Source: an uncultured Pedosphaera sp. (lineage in GTDB: Bacteria > Verrucomicrobiota > Verrucomicrobiia > Limisphaerales > Pedosphaeraceae). From it: DNA of 64,000 nucleotides. The stretch lies in contig CAIXFN010000107.1 in the NCBI GenBank assembly GCA_903918755.1, positions 1-64,000 on the forward strand, written 5' to 3'. The position numbers and the translations under genes were made by a program. The notes under the pieces are model-generated. The model worked only from the letters and a program-made list of their open reading frames with translations, was not told the DNA's origin and searched no databases. The number at the start of each line of letters is the position of its first letter. The first letter of the stretch is position 1. Shown here in pieces: positions 36,334 to 44,646 of the stretch.

Positions 36334-37914
36334 TCATTCCGCTGTGAGTCCCACCAGAAAGGGCGCCGCTTCCGTCACGGCCGATACATAATCAACACTC
36401 GTGATCAGGTTCCCGGGACGCGGATTGTTCAGGGTGGTCCTATACAGGCGCAGAGAATTTTCCGGTTGTGCCAGTTGGATAGCCGGGTTGGTCCCCACCC
36501 AGGCGAGCTCGGTGCCGGGGGCCGTGGTGAAACGCCGTTCCGCGCGGACGCCGGTGATAAAAATCGGCCCCCAAACATTTAGAAGATGCTCGCCCATCAC
36601 GAGGGGCAGGCTGGTTTCTGTTTCGTCCGCATAATGAACGACTAACCGCCCTATGACCGCTCCGGATGCGCCAGTACTTTCGCAAGGCAGCGCCACCCCT
36701 TGCAGCAAATGGAGGTTCCGACACCGCCGGGCTACCGGAATGTGCCGCACGCGCGTGGGGAAGGCCTGGTGGCAGTCGGCCAAACACCCGCCGAAAAGCT
36801 GGACGCGGCCCGTGATCAGAAACGGTACCCCGGCAAAGATGTGTCGGCCCGCCGGTAAGCCCGCCAGGGTATTGCCCGCCACCCTGACTTCCGGAGGCAG
36901 GGATTCCTGCAGGGGGGCATTCACAAATGGCTGGAGATCCACGGTGGTCTCGAAGAGGGTATTGCCCTGCTGCCCGGCCCGCAAATGGTCAATTACCGCA
37001 GCCCGTTCCGCCGGCCAGACCTGGGAATGCAATTCCCGGAGGCGCACCTCGCGGCTGGCGTTCTCCGTGGCGGACCATCCTAGATAAACGATTAAACCTG
37101 CCAGCGCGGCCAGCGTTGCGAGACTGGTCGGGGTGAGCCAGCGTGGGGCGGGCCAGAGTCGCGCCGGATAGGTGTAACGGACCGCGCTACCAGTCTTGGT
37201 CAATCGGCTGGCCGGATAACGGCGACGCTGATACCATGCCTGACCGGTTGTCCAGGCGCACCCCAGCAGGATCGGCATGATCGCGCAGATCCAATTCGGA
37301 GGCCATCCGTATCCAAAGGTGAAGCGATGCGCCACCAGCGCATTTTGCACGAACAGTCCTTGCGCGGAGCAGATCAGGCAAACGGCCCAGGCCCAGCGAA
37401 ACCCTGCCCCGGAGCGCCGGGCCACTTGGCAAAAACCCACCACCGACAACGCCAGGGCCAGGTAAGTCAATCCCTTTACCACCGTGTAAAATTCCGCGAA
37501 CGAATCCGGGTCGCGGGCGAAAGCCGCCAGCAGATCGGCCGGGGTAAAAGAGCGCCCATACCGGAGCAGCAACAAACCAAATCCCAGCACAGTCAGGCCC
37601 GCACTCAGCAACCACCAAAGAGTGAGAAAAGCCAGCGGGGGCAGGAGGCAAAAACTTACCCAGGGGTGGCGCCCGCACCAGGAGGCTTGCCGCCAGGCGG
37701 CCGCCAGGTGTTCGGCCAGGGCTTCCGGAGCTCCCAGTTGCGCGTCGGCCCGCGCCGCCGCGGTTCGCTCGTCCAGCCCTTCGGCCAGGGCGGCTAGCCG
37801 CAGATCCTCATGATGATCCGCCAGTTCCTGGACCTGCTCGCGCACCCGGCGAACCGGAAAACCTGTGCCCTGGAGCCGGCCCTCCAATTCCGTCAGGACC
37901 GGGGAATTACGCAT
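36334..37914 (-). CDS. HAAS/permease-prefix membrane protein
   Basis: A 526-aa membrane protein. The N-terminal ~70 residues (ELEGRLQGTGFPVRRVREQVQEL, then DERTAAARADAQLGAPEALA) form a HAAS/permease-prefix-like helical domain, typically encoded next to a PadR regulator. About five membrane helices follow (roughly 88-118, 146-166, 172-195, 206-222, 278-296). The C-terminal ~225 residues are a soluble domain outside the membrane with several Cys residues (about 375-415). It overlaps the PadR gene by 8 bp, so translation is coupled. Confidence 0.75.
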   Translation of the reverse strand: MRNSPVLTELEGRLQGTGFPVRRVREQVQELADHHEDLRLAALAEGLDERTAAARADAQLGAPEALAEHLAAAWRQASWCGRHPWVSFCLLPPLAFLTLWWLLSAGLTVLGFGLLLLRYGRSFTPADLLAAFARDPDSFAEFYTVVKGLTYLALALSVVGFCQVARRSGAGFRWAWAVCLICSAQGLFVQNALVAHRFTFGYGWPPNWICAIMPILLGCAWTTGQAWYQRRRYPASRLTKTGSAVRYTYPARLWPAPRWLTPTSLATLAALAGLIVYLGWSATENASREVRLRELHSQVWPAERAAVIDHLRAGQQGNTLFETTVDLQPFVNAPLQESLPPEVRVAGNTLAGLPAGRHIFAGVPFLITGRVQLFGGCLADCHQAFPTRVRHIPVARRCRNLHLLQGVALPCESTGASGAVIGRLVVHYADETETSLPLVMGEHLLNVWGPIFITGVRAERRFTTAPGTELAWVGTNPAIQLAQPENSLRLYRTTLNNPRPGNLITSVDYVSAVTEAAPFLVGLTAE

Positions 37915-38242
37915 GCTGTCCTCCCAAAACCAAGCCGATCCCCGCCGCCACCCGGCTCCATTCCTCCGTCAGTTCGCTCAACCGTTTCCGACCACGCGGA
38001 AGCAGGGTGTAGTAGTTGCGATTCCGGCCGTCCACCGTCTGGCGGCGGCTGCTGACCAGGCGCTCCTTTTCCAGGTAATGCAGGTAGGGATAAATGCACC
38101 CTTCACCAAAGGCAAAAGCCTCCCGCGTTTCGGTCTGGATGGCGCGCACAATTTCGTAACCATACATCTCGCGCCGGGCCAGCAATTGCAGGACCAGCAA
38201 TTCCGGCACGCCATTCAAGAAACTGGGATTCGACTTACTCAT
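37907..38242 (-). CDS. PadR-family transcriptional regulator
   Basis: A 111-aa winged-helix repressor. The helix-turn-helix is EMYGYEIVRAIQ (about 25-36) with the wing GEGCIYPYLHYLEKERLVSS (about 47-66) and a C-terminal helix for dimer formation, matching short PadR proteins. In this subtype ligand binding or a membrane partner lifts repression. It leads a six-gene run and overlaps its first target by 8 bp, so it most likely represses its own operon. It is divergent from radC across a ~115-bp region. Confidence 0.9.
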   Translation of the reverse strand: MSKSNPSFLNGVPELLVLQLLARREMYGYEIVRAIQTETREAFAFGEGCIYPYLHYLEKERLVSSRRQTVDGRNRNYYTLLPRGRKRLSELTEEWSRVAAGIGLVLGGQHA

Positions 38243-38365
38243 GATTCTCCTTATACCTGCTGGCGCAAGGTATCGGCAAGTCGGAATGCCGTAGGAGCGG
38301 ATTCGCGCGCACTTTCGAATTTTGCTTCACCAGCGGCTGGGCTTTGTGCTTAAAAGGTGGGCGCC

Positions 38366-39079
38366 ATGACGACTCCCAACCTCCGGATCCACGATCTGCC
38401 CCAGAGCGAACGCCCGCGGGAGCGGTTGGTGGAATTCGGCGCCGACGCCCTGAAGAACTCGGAACTCATCGCCATCCTCCTGCGGACCGGGGTCAAAGGC
38501 GCCTCGGCCATCCAGGTGGCGGAGCAATTGCTCCAAAAGTTCAACACGCTGGAAAATCTTTCGCGTGCCGGGTTGCCGGAATTACGCAAGATCAAGGGCG
38601 TGGGACGGGACAAGGCCATTGCCCTGAAAAGCGCGTTCACGCTGGCGCGACGCATGGCCCGCGAACTTCGCCAGGAATCGCCCGTGCTGGACAACCCGGA
38701 AACCATTGCCGACCTTTTGCGCGAGGAAAACCGGGCCTATGAGGTGGAGCAGTTTCAAGTGGTGCTGCTGAATACCCGACGCCGGCTGATCCAGATCGAG
38801 AAAATTACCCAAGGCACGCTCGACACTCTCCTGGTCCATCCTCGCGAAGTGTTCAAGCTGGCCATTTCCGCCAACGCCGCCGCCATCGTGCTGGTCCACA
38901 ATCACCCCAGCGGTGATCCCTCGCCCTCGGAGGCCGATATCAAAGTCACCCGAGATCTGATCCGTGCGGGGCAGTTGTTGAAAATTGAAGTTTTGGATCA
39001 CGTCATTCTAGGGCGCCAAACCGGGCAGCGCTCTCGGGACTATGCCTCCCTGCGGGAACTGGGCTATTTCTACGCTTGA
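38366..39079 (+). CDS. radC: RadC family JAB-domain protein
   Basis: A 237-aa protein with an N-terminal helix-hairpin-helix region (GASAIQVAEQLL and GLPELRKIKGVGRDKA, about 46-95) and a C-terminal JAB/MPN metalloprotease-like domain whose ligands are in HNHPSGDPSPSEAD (about 174-187), with the family glutamate upstream. The start at 38366 is favoured over the GTG at 38357 because AAGGTGG lies 5 bp before it, one of the few good ribosome sites in the window. RadC's role is not settled; repair phenotypes reported earlier were not confirmed in E. coli. Confidence 0.92.
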   Translation: MTTPNLRIHDLPQSERPRERLVEFGADALKNSELIAILLRTGVKGASAIQVAEQLLQKFNTLENLSRAGLPELRKIKGVGRDKAIALKSAFTLARRMARELRQESPVLDNPETIADLLREENRAYEVEQFQVVLLNTRRRLIQIEKITQGTLDTLLVHPREVFKLAISANAAAIVLVHNHPSGDPSPSEADIKVTRDLIRAGQLLKIEVLDHVILGRQTGQRSRDYASLRELGYFYA

Positions 39080-39239
39080 ACTCGGACGACCCTGGTCGCT
39101 GCGTGTCGTTCTCGCCAGGCCGTTGGCTCCAACCGCTGCTGGACACGGGCGTCGGCAATCGTTATGATGCCCGCTATGGAACAATCCAGCCGGCTGAACC
39201 GTGCCTGATCATTATTCCCGCCGGTTTTCGCCGTAAACT

Positions 39240-39884
39240 ATGCGCACGCTCCGTCATCTCTTTGACAACAATCTGGCCTGGGCCGGAGAAATCAGCCGGC
39301 AGGATCCCGATTTCTTTCGCAAGCTTTCGCAACAGCAGTCGCCGTCCTATCTCTGGATCGGCTGTTCGGACAGCCGCGTGCCTGCCAATGAAATCGTCGG
39401 CCTGCTGCCTGGGGAACTCTTCGTGCATCGCAACGTCGCCAACATCGTCGTGCACACCGATCTCAACTGCCTTTCGGTGATGCAGTTCGCCGTCGATTTG
39501 CTGAAGGTGCGCCACATCATCGTCTGCGGACATTACGGCTGCAGCGGCGTCCGGGCGGTGTTCCGCCGGGAGCGCCTCGGCTTGAGTGACAACTGGCTGC
39601 GCCATGTCCAGGACGTGCGCCAAAAGCACGAAAACCGGCTGGCCGTCATGCCGGATGACGCCGCCGCCGCGGACCGCTTGTGCGAATTGAATGTCATCGA
39701 ACAAGTGGCGAACGTTTGCCACACCACCATCGCGCGCGATGCCTGGGAACGGGGTCAGGAACTCACCGTCCACGGCTGGATTTATGGCCTGCAGGACGGT
39801 TTGCTCCGCGACCTCAAGCCCACCGTTACTGGCTTTCAGGAAACAATCCCTGCTTATCAGGCCGCCTTGGCGGCGCTGATCTGA
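39240..39884 (+). CDS. can: Beta-class carbonic anhydrase
   Basis: A 214-aa zinc enzyme that interconverts CO2 and bicarbonate in the cytosol. Zinc ligands are Cys42, His98 and Cys101 (WIGCSDSRVPAN and CGHYGCSGV), with the Asp44-Arg46 dyad in place. Length and order match the E. coli Can type. It lies 160 bp after radC and looks transcribed alone; the gap shows nothing notable. Confidence 0.94.
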   Translation: MRTLRHLFDNNLAWAGEISRQDPDFFRKLSQQQSPSYLWIGCSDSRVPANEIVGLLPGELFVHRNVANIVVHTDLNCLSVMQFAVDLLKVRHIIVCGHYGCSGVRAVFRRERLGLSDNWLRHVQDVRQKHENRLAVMPDDAAAADRLCELNVIEQVANVCHTTIARDAWERGQELTVHGWIYGLQDGLLRDLKPTVTGFQETIPAYQAALAALI

Positions 39885-40184
39885 GCTGCTCTTCGGTGCG
39901 GTTATGGTCCCGGGGTTGGCCCTGTTTACAGCGCTGCTCCCCTCCCGTAACCCGCTGCTCCCTCCGCCGGGCCGGGAGTGTCAGTGCTACGAGCCGCCCG
40001 CTGCTCACAATCCTTTGCGCCCGCCCGGCCAAAGGACGTTGCGCTATTTTTCGAAGGCTTCTTTGACATCATTCCACCCTGCCTGTCCACTGACAGAGGT
40101 CGGGTAGTTGGCGTCCTTTCCTTGCTCTGGGCGAGTCCGGGAGTCGTGCTTCTTCCCGGCCCGCGAAAACAGTTGTCCAAATCC
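39885..40184. other. Intergenic region before the radical SAM gene
   Basis: 300 bp without a supported gene; a reading frame continuous with the radical SAM gene runs through it but translates to low-quality sequence. No repeat, hairpin or terminator noticed. Confidence 0.45.
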
Positions 40185-42131
40185 ATGAGCAAAACCGTTT
40201 TGTTAACCAGCGTCTGCCGGCCGATGGGTCCCAAGTATGGCGACGCTGATTCCGTGGGCTACGAACTCCTCTACCGCCAGGTGACGCGCGCCCAGGGCAT
40301 TTTCAGCCCCCGCACGGTCAACGTGCAGTTCGGCCTGGATTACATCGCGGAAAACCTGGACGCCCCCACGGTGGTGTTGCAATACCCTTCCAGGCGGGAA
40401 TTGATCCGGGAACTCAAGCGGGGCTACGACTATGTGGGAATCTCCTTTATCATGGCTTTGCTGCACAACATGAAAGAGGTGGTTGCCTTGGTCCGGCAAT
40501 ACGCCCCCCAAAGCAAGATCGTGCTGGGGGGCTACGGCACCGTGCTCAAAGACGACGTGCTTTTGCCCTACGCGGACTACATTTGCCGGGAGGAAGGGGT
40601 GGCCTGGTTCCGGCGTTTACTCGGGGAGCCCGAAATTCCCCTCCCTTACAAGCATCCTCTGATCGTCAGTTGGCTCAAGGTCTTTGGCCTGCGGGTTTCC
40701 GGCACCGGCAAGATTTTTGCCGGTCTCGGTTGCCCAAACGGTTGTGACTTTTGCTGCACCTCCCACTACTTTTCTCGCAAGCACATCCGGCTGCTGCCCA
40801 CCGGTCGTGACATCTATAATGTGGTGGAACGGTATTTCGACCTCGATCCCAGCCTGGTGTTCCTGATCCTGGATGAGGATTTTCTGCTCAACAAGAAGCG
40901 CGCCATGGAATTCCGCGACTGCGTGCTCGAGGGAAAAAGAAAGCCCTCCATCTTCGCCTTTTCCAGCATCAAAGCCATCAGCCAGTACAAGGTTGAGGAA
41001 ATCCTGGAAATGGGTATCGATGGCTTCTGGATCGGCTACGAGGGCACCCGTTCAAACTACGCCAAGCAACAGGGGCGGTCGGTGGAGGACATCCTGACCG
41101 AATTCCGGCAGCACGGCATCACCGTGCTGGCCTCCATGATCGTGGGTTTTGACTACCAAACCCCGGAGGTCGTGGCCCGGGAATTGGACGGACTGATGAA
41201 GTTGAAACCTGCCCTGGCCCAGTATCTCATTTACGGCCCCGTGCCCGGCACGCCGTTCTACGAACGCGTCATCCGCGAGAACCTGCTCCAGGATGTTTAC
41301 ACCAGTGACAAGGACCTCTTTTACCGGCGCGCGGACGGTTTCCGCACGATGATCAAGCACCCCACGCTTTCTCCCGCGGAAATCGAGGACCTCCAGCGTT
41401 GGTGTTTCGATGAGGACTTTCAACGGCTGGGCCCCGCCATCTACCGCGTGTTGGAAACCCGCTTTCTCGGTTATCTCACGCTGCGGAATTCACCGAACCC
41501 CGCGCTCCGCGAGAAGGCTGCCTACTATGCGCAGGAATTGCGCTACGCCTACCCGGTGTTCCGGGCTGGCCGGTGGCTGGGTCCGAATGCGACCATCCGT
41601 AAATGGATCGCGGACCTGGAGCGTCAGATCCACGCCGAGCTGGGCGCCCCAACCCTGGCCCAGCGCGCCAAATCCTGGCTGGCCGTGGGGGCCGCCTTGT
41701 GGACCTCGGTGACCCTGCGCTTTGATTATTTCCAGCATCCCAAATTGCAGCGCACCACCTACCGCCTGCCGGAAAAAGGCTGGAGTGCTTTTGCAATCTG
41801 GGAGGAATTCCACGCCAAGGCCGTCAGTTCCAATTTCTCCGTCCGGGTCGATTTGCAGCATGCCCGGAAGCAGGTCTGGATGCGACTCGAAGGCGTCCTG
41901 TCTGCCGCCGATGCCGAGCACTTCGCTCAACGGCTTCGGGACTCACTGGAACGCAGCCGGAACCAGCTCGTTCTGGATCTGAACAAACTGCACTGGGACA
42001 AAGTGGAAGACCTGCGCCCGCTCCGGGAGAAACTCGGCCAATACCATGATCGCATCCGCCTGGTCCTGCCGAAGGTTGCGGTGGCGCACCCCGAATTGCT
42101 GCTGCTCACCGCGGTGTTTCCGGCCTATTGA
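40185..42131 (+). CDS. Radical SAM protein with B12-binding-like and STAS-like domains
   Basis: A 648-aa protein. Residues about 30-150 form a Rossmann-like domain of the B12-binding type (YDYVGISFIM, KIVLGGYGTVLKDD) without the DxHxxG cobalamin motif. The radical SAM core has the CxxxCxxC cluster motif at Cys183, Cys187 and Cys190 and the usual later blocks (FLILDEDFLLNK, FWIGYEGTRS, ASMIVGFDYQTP, YGPVPGTPFYERV). The C-terminal ~95 residues (from about 550) resemble a STAS domain (VRVDLQ, VWMRLEGVLSAADAEHF, NQLVLDLNKLHW), as in anti-sigma antagonists. Such a fusion is unusual; see findings. The frame is open upstream but weak, so I take the ATG at 40185. Substrate unknown; methyl or lipid chemistry is possible. 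Confidence 0.85.
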   Translation: MSKTVLLTSVCRPMGPKYGDADSVGYELLYRQVTRAQGIFSPRTVNVQFGLDYIAENLDAPTVVLQYPSRRELIRELKRGYDYVGISFIMALLHNMKEVVALVRQYAPQSKIVLGGYGTVLKDDVLLPYADYICREEGVAWFRRLLGEPEIPLPYKHPLIVSWLKVFGLRVSGTGKIFAGLGCPNGCDFCCTSHYFSRKHIRLLPTGRDIYNVVERYFDLDPSLVFLILDEDFLLNKKRAMEFRDCVLEGKRKPSIFAFSSIKAISQYKVEEILEMGIDGFWIGYEGTRSNYAKQQGRSVEDILTEFRQHGITVLASMIVGFDYQTPEVVARELDGLMKLKPALAQYLIYGPVPGTPFYERVIRENLLQDVYTSDKDLFYRRADGFRTMIKHPTLSPAEIEDLQRWCFDEDFQRLGPAIYRVLETRFLGYLTLRNSPNPALREKAAYYAQELRYAYPVFRAGRWLGPNATIRKWIADLERQIHAELGAPTLAQRAKSWLAVGAALWTSVTLRFDYFQHPKLQRTTYRLPEKGWSAFAIWEEFHAKAVSSNFSVRVDLQHARKQVWMRLEGVLSAADAEHFAQRLRDSLERSRNQLVLDLNKLHWDKVEDLRPLREKLGQYHDRIRLVLPKVAVAHPELLLLTAVFPAY

Positions 42132-42344
42132 GCCCCAGGACTCCTCAGCCCGTGGAACTTGCGTAGTCCGCAACCATGGCCGACCAGCTCTTGTCTCCCT
42201 CTCGGCCATTCAGAATGGCGGAAGGGTGGGGGAGAGGTGGTGCCATCCAACTTCCACTTCCCCCAAGAATCCAAGTCCGGGATCAGGGGTCCTAAGCCTT
42301 TTCCCGCGTGACACCTGCCCCCCGGGGCGGTCCAATCGTTCCGC

Positions 42345-43466
42345 ATGCTAAGACGATTCACCGTTCCCCGTTGTTTCCCGGGTCTTGTCGGGCGCTGTCT
42401 GGTTTTGCTTTTCCTGGCGCTCAGTCCCTGCCTTGCCAACGCCGGGGAGCCGCTCCGGGCCGCCGGTGCCATCCGGTTGCCGGGTGTCGCAGGGCGCCTG
42501 GATCATCTCGCCTTTGATGTGCGCTCCGGCCGGCTGTTCGTGGCCGCCCTTGAAAACCAAAGTGTGGAGGTGCTCGATTTGACCCGCCAGCGGCACCTGC
42601 ACCAGATTACCGGGATCCGGGAACCCCAAGGCTTGCTGTATGTCCCGGGAGCCAACCGGCTGTTGGTTTGCAGCCGGGGCGATGGCACTTGCCGGAGTTT
42701 TGATGCCACCACTTTTACCGAGGGACCCTGGCTCGATGTGGGGCGTAATGCCGATAATCTGCGTTACGACCCGGATTCCCGGCTGGTCTTCATCGGTTCC
42801 GCCGGGGAACCGGGCAACGGGCTGTTGACCGCCGTGGACTTTTCCGCCTTCCTGCCGGTGGCATCGGGTGGTCAGGCCGCTCCGCCGCATTCCCCGGCGG
42901 ATTTCCTCCTCGATCGCCCCCGCCAGGCCGAACCCCGGATGGAGATCCCTCTCTCTTCCCACCCCGAATCTCTCCAATGGGATGCCGCTCGTCGACGCCT
43001 TTACGTGAACGTTCCAGACGAGCACCACATCAGCGTCCTTCAGGTGGGCACCAATGTTGTGGAGAAGGTCGCCGACTGGCCGGTGACCGTCGGCGAAAAG
43101 AATTTCCCGATGGTGCTCGATTCCGCTGCCAATCGCCTGTTCATTGCCTGTCGCAAACCCGCAAGACTGGCTGTTTATGATTTGCAATCTGGCGCCTTGC
43201 AGGGCCAGGTTCCCTGCGTGGGCGATGCGGATGATCTCTCTTTTGACACCCGGCTCCAACGCGTTTATGTCATTGGAGGCGAGGGCTTTGTGGATGTTTT
43301 CCAAATGAACTCCGGCAACCCGGGGCCGACGCTCCTGGCGCGCCTGCCGACCCTGCCGCGCGCCCGCACCGGCCTGTTTTTACCCGAACTGGAATTGTTG
43401 GCCGTGGCCGTTCCCCACACCACCAATGGCCCGGCTGCCGTGCGGCTTTACCACACCCAGAAGTAG
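42345..43466 (+). CDS. Secreted YncE-like beta-propeller protein
   Basis: A 373-aa exported protein with a Sec signal (RCLVLLFLALSPCLANA). The repeated pattern RLDHLAFDVRSGRLFVAA, GLLYVPGANRLLVC, NLRYDPDSRLVFIGSA, SLQWDAARRRLYVNV and DDLSFDTRLQRVYVIGG gives the blades of a YncE/WD40-type propeller of seven or so repeats. No catalytic site is seen; such proteins bind ligands or partners in the periplasm. It is convergent with the lipoprotein gene at 43485, 18 bp away. Confidence 0.8.
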   Translation: MLRRFTVPRCFPGLVGRCLVLLFLALSPCLANAGEPLRAAGAIRLPGVAGRLDHLAFDVRSGRLFVAALENQSVEVLDLTRQRHLHQITGIREPQGLLYVPGANRLLVCSRGDGTCRSFDATTFTEGPWLDVGRNADNLRYDPDSRLVFIGSAGEPGNGLLTAVDFSAFLPVASGGQAAPPHSPADFLLDRPRQAEPRMEIPLSSHPESLQWDAARRRLYVNVPDEHHISVLQVGTNVVEKVADWPVTVGEKNFPMVLDSAANRLFIACRKPARLAVYDLQSGALQGQVPCVGDADDLSFDTRLQRVYVIGGEGFVDVFQMNSGNPGPTLLARLPTLPRARTGLFLPELELLAVAVPHTTNGPAAVRLYHTQK

Positions 43467-43484
43467 CCTCCCGGTTCAAAAGCC

Positions 43485-43895
43485 CTAGTCAACCGGTTCC
43501 GGCAGCGTGCGCCAGGAACTGACTACCCCTTGGGAAAACACCACTTCCGCCCGCACATATGTCCGCGGCGTATAGTCAGAGTGCAACCGGTGGTAGCCCC
43601 AATAACGCGTTTCTTGCATGAACCCCCCGGTGTAAATCCAGATGGTCTCCTCGCCCGCCGCGGAACCGCGTTGCAGGACTTGTGCTGGAGCACCCCAGGC
43701 AATATACACCGCATCCGCCGGCATTCCGGCTTTGAGGGCACCCCGGTCCGCCGCTTCGCGGAATTCCGGTGACAGTGCCTGATAAGCCGCCGCCTTTTCT
43801 TGCCGTCGCGAAACGACGGTGGTAGGGGCGGCGCAACCCGTCAGCCCCAAAACCAAAATCAGAAAAAGCCACCCAATGCCGGAATAAATTGCCAC
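43485..43895 (-). CDS. Predicted lipoprotein
   Basis: A 136-aa envelope protein with lipobox LGLTGC (Cys21) and a small mixed domain (EFREAADRGALKAGMPADAVYIAWGAP, then YWGYHRLHSDYTPRTYVRAEVVF). The GMPADAVYIAWGAP stretch resembles the SmpA/OmlA fold found in BAM-complex lipoproteins (helix-turn followed by a short beta part), so a role in outer-membrane assembly is possible but weakly supported. Alone on the minus strand. Confidence 0.7.
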   Translation of the reverse strand: MAIYSGIGWLFLILVLGLTGCAAPTTVVSRRQEKAAAYQALSPEFREAADRGALKAGMPADAVYIAWGAPAQVLQRGSAAGEETIWIYTGGFMQETRYWGYHRLHSDYTPRTYVRAEVVFSQGVVSSWRTLPEPVD

Positions 43896-44110
43896 AAGAG
43901 TAAGACGCCCCCGTCCCCGCTTTCATTCGACCCAATTCCCAGATGCAGCCAGGTTCGGAGTCCCGCAAGGTTGGGAGTTCCGCATTTATGCGGCCGGCGT
44001 ATTTGCAAATACCCCCGCACCCGCATTCCCCACCACCCCCGCCGCGCCTCCCCTCCCGCCACGAATAACCAATTGCCCCGTTCCACCGCCTGTGCTACGG
44101 TTTCCGCCAT

Positions 44111-44638
44111 ATGAACTGGCTGGCCTTTGCTTTGATGACGGTATTTTCCTGGGGCGTTTACGGCGCCTTTTTGCACACCGGGCAACTGGAAATGAAGGAC
44201 GCGGTGAACGGACGCTACAAAGCGTTTCTGTTCGTCGGCGTCGCCTATTTCCTTACCGCGGTGCTCGCCCCCCTCGCCATCCTCATGCTGCGCGGCGCCG
44301 ATTGGAATTATCCCAAGAGCGGCATGGTCTGGTCGTTGATCGCCGGTGTAATGGGCGCGATCGGTGCATTCTGCGTGCTGCTGGCCTTCGGCGCCAAGGG
44401 CACCCCGGCCGTCGTCATGACGATCGTCTTCGCCGGCGCGCCCGTGGTGAACGCGCTCTACACCATCTGGCAACACCCCCCGGAAGGTGGCATTGGCTCG
44501 ATCAACCCGATGTTCTTTGTCGGCTTGCTCCTGGCCGCGGCCGGTGGCGGACTGGTCACCCTTTACAAGCCCGCTCCTCCCGCCCCGAAACCAGGCGCGG
44601 CGATCGTCGCCCCTGGCGCCCCGGCCAAAGCGCACTGA
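44111..44638 (+). CDS. Small membrane protein, EamA-like
   Basis: A 175-aa membrane protein with four or five helices (about 2-20, 38-60, 70-92, 99-115, 133-152), the size of half an EamA transporter; the segment SLIAGVMGAIGAFCVLLAFGAKG resembles the middle of an EamA repeat. The tail is Pro/Ala-rich. It would need to pair with another half to form a transporter. It ends 8 bp before the PaaK-like ligase gene, so the two are likely co-transcribed. Confidence 0.7.
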   Translation: MNWLAFALMTVFSWGVYGAFLHTGQLEMKDAVNGRYKAFLFVGVAYFLTAVLAPLAILMLRGADWNYPKSGMVWSLIAGVMGAIGAFCVLLAFGAKGTPAVVMTIVFAGAPVVNALYTIWQHPPEGGIGSINPMFFVGLLLAAAGGGLVTLYKPAPPAPKPGAAIVAPGAPAKAH

Positions 44639-44646
44639 GACCTGGC

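Noticed and set aside
43485-43895. SmpA/OmlA assignment as a firm call
   Set aside because: Only one stretch (GMPADAVYIAWGAP) fits; I kept the neutral lipoprotein call.
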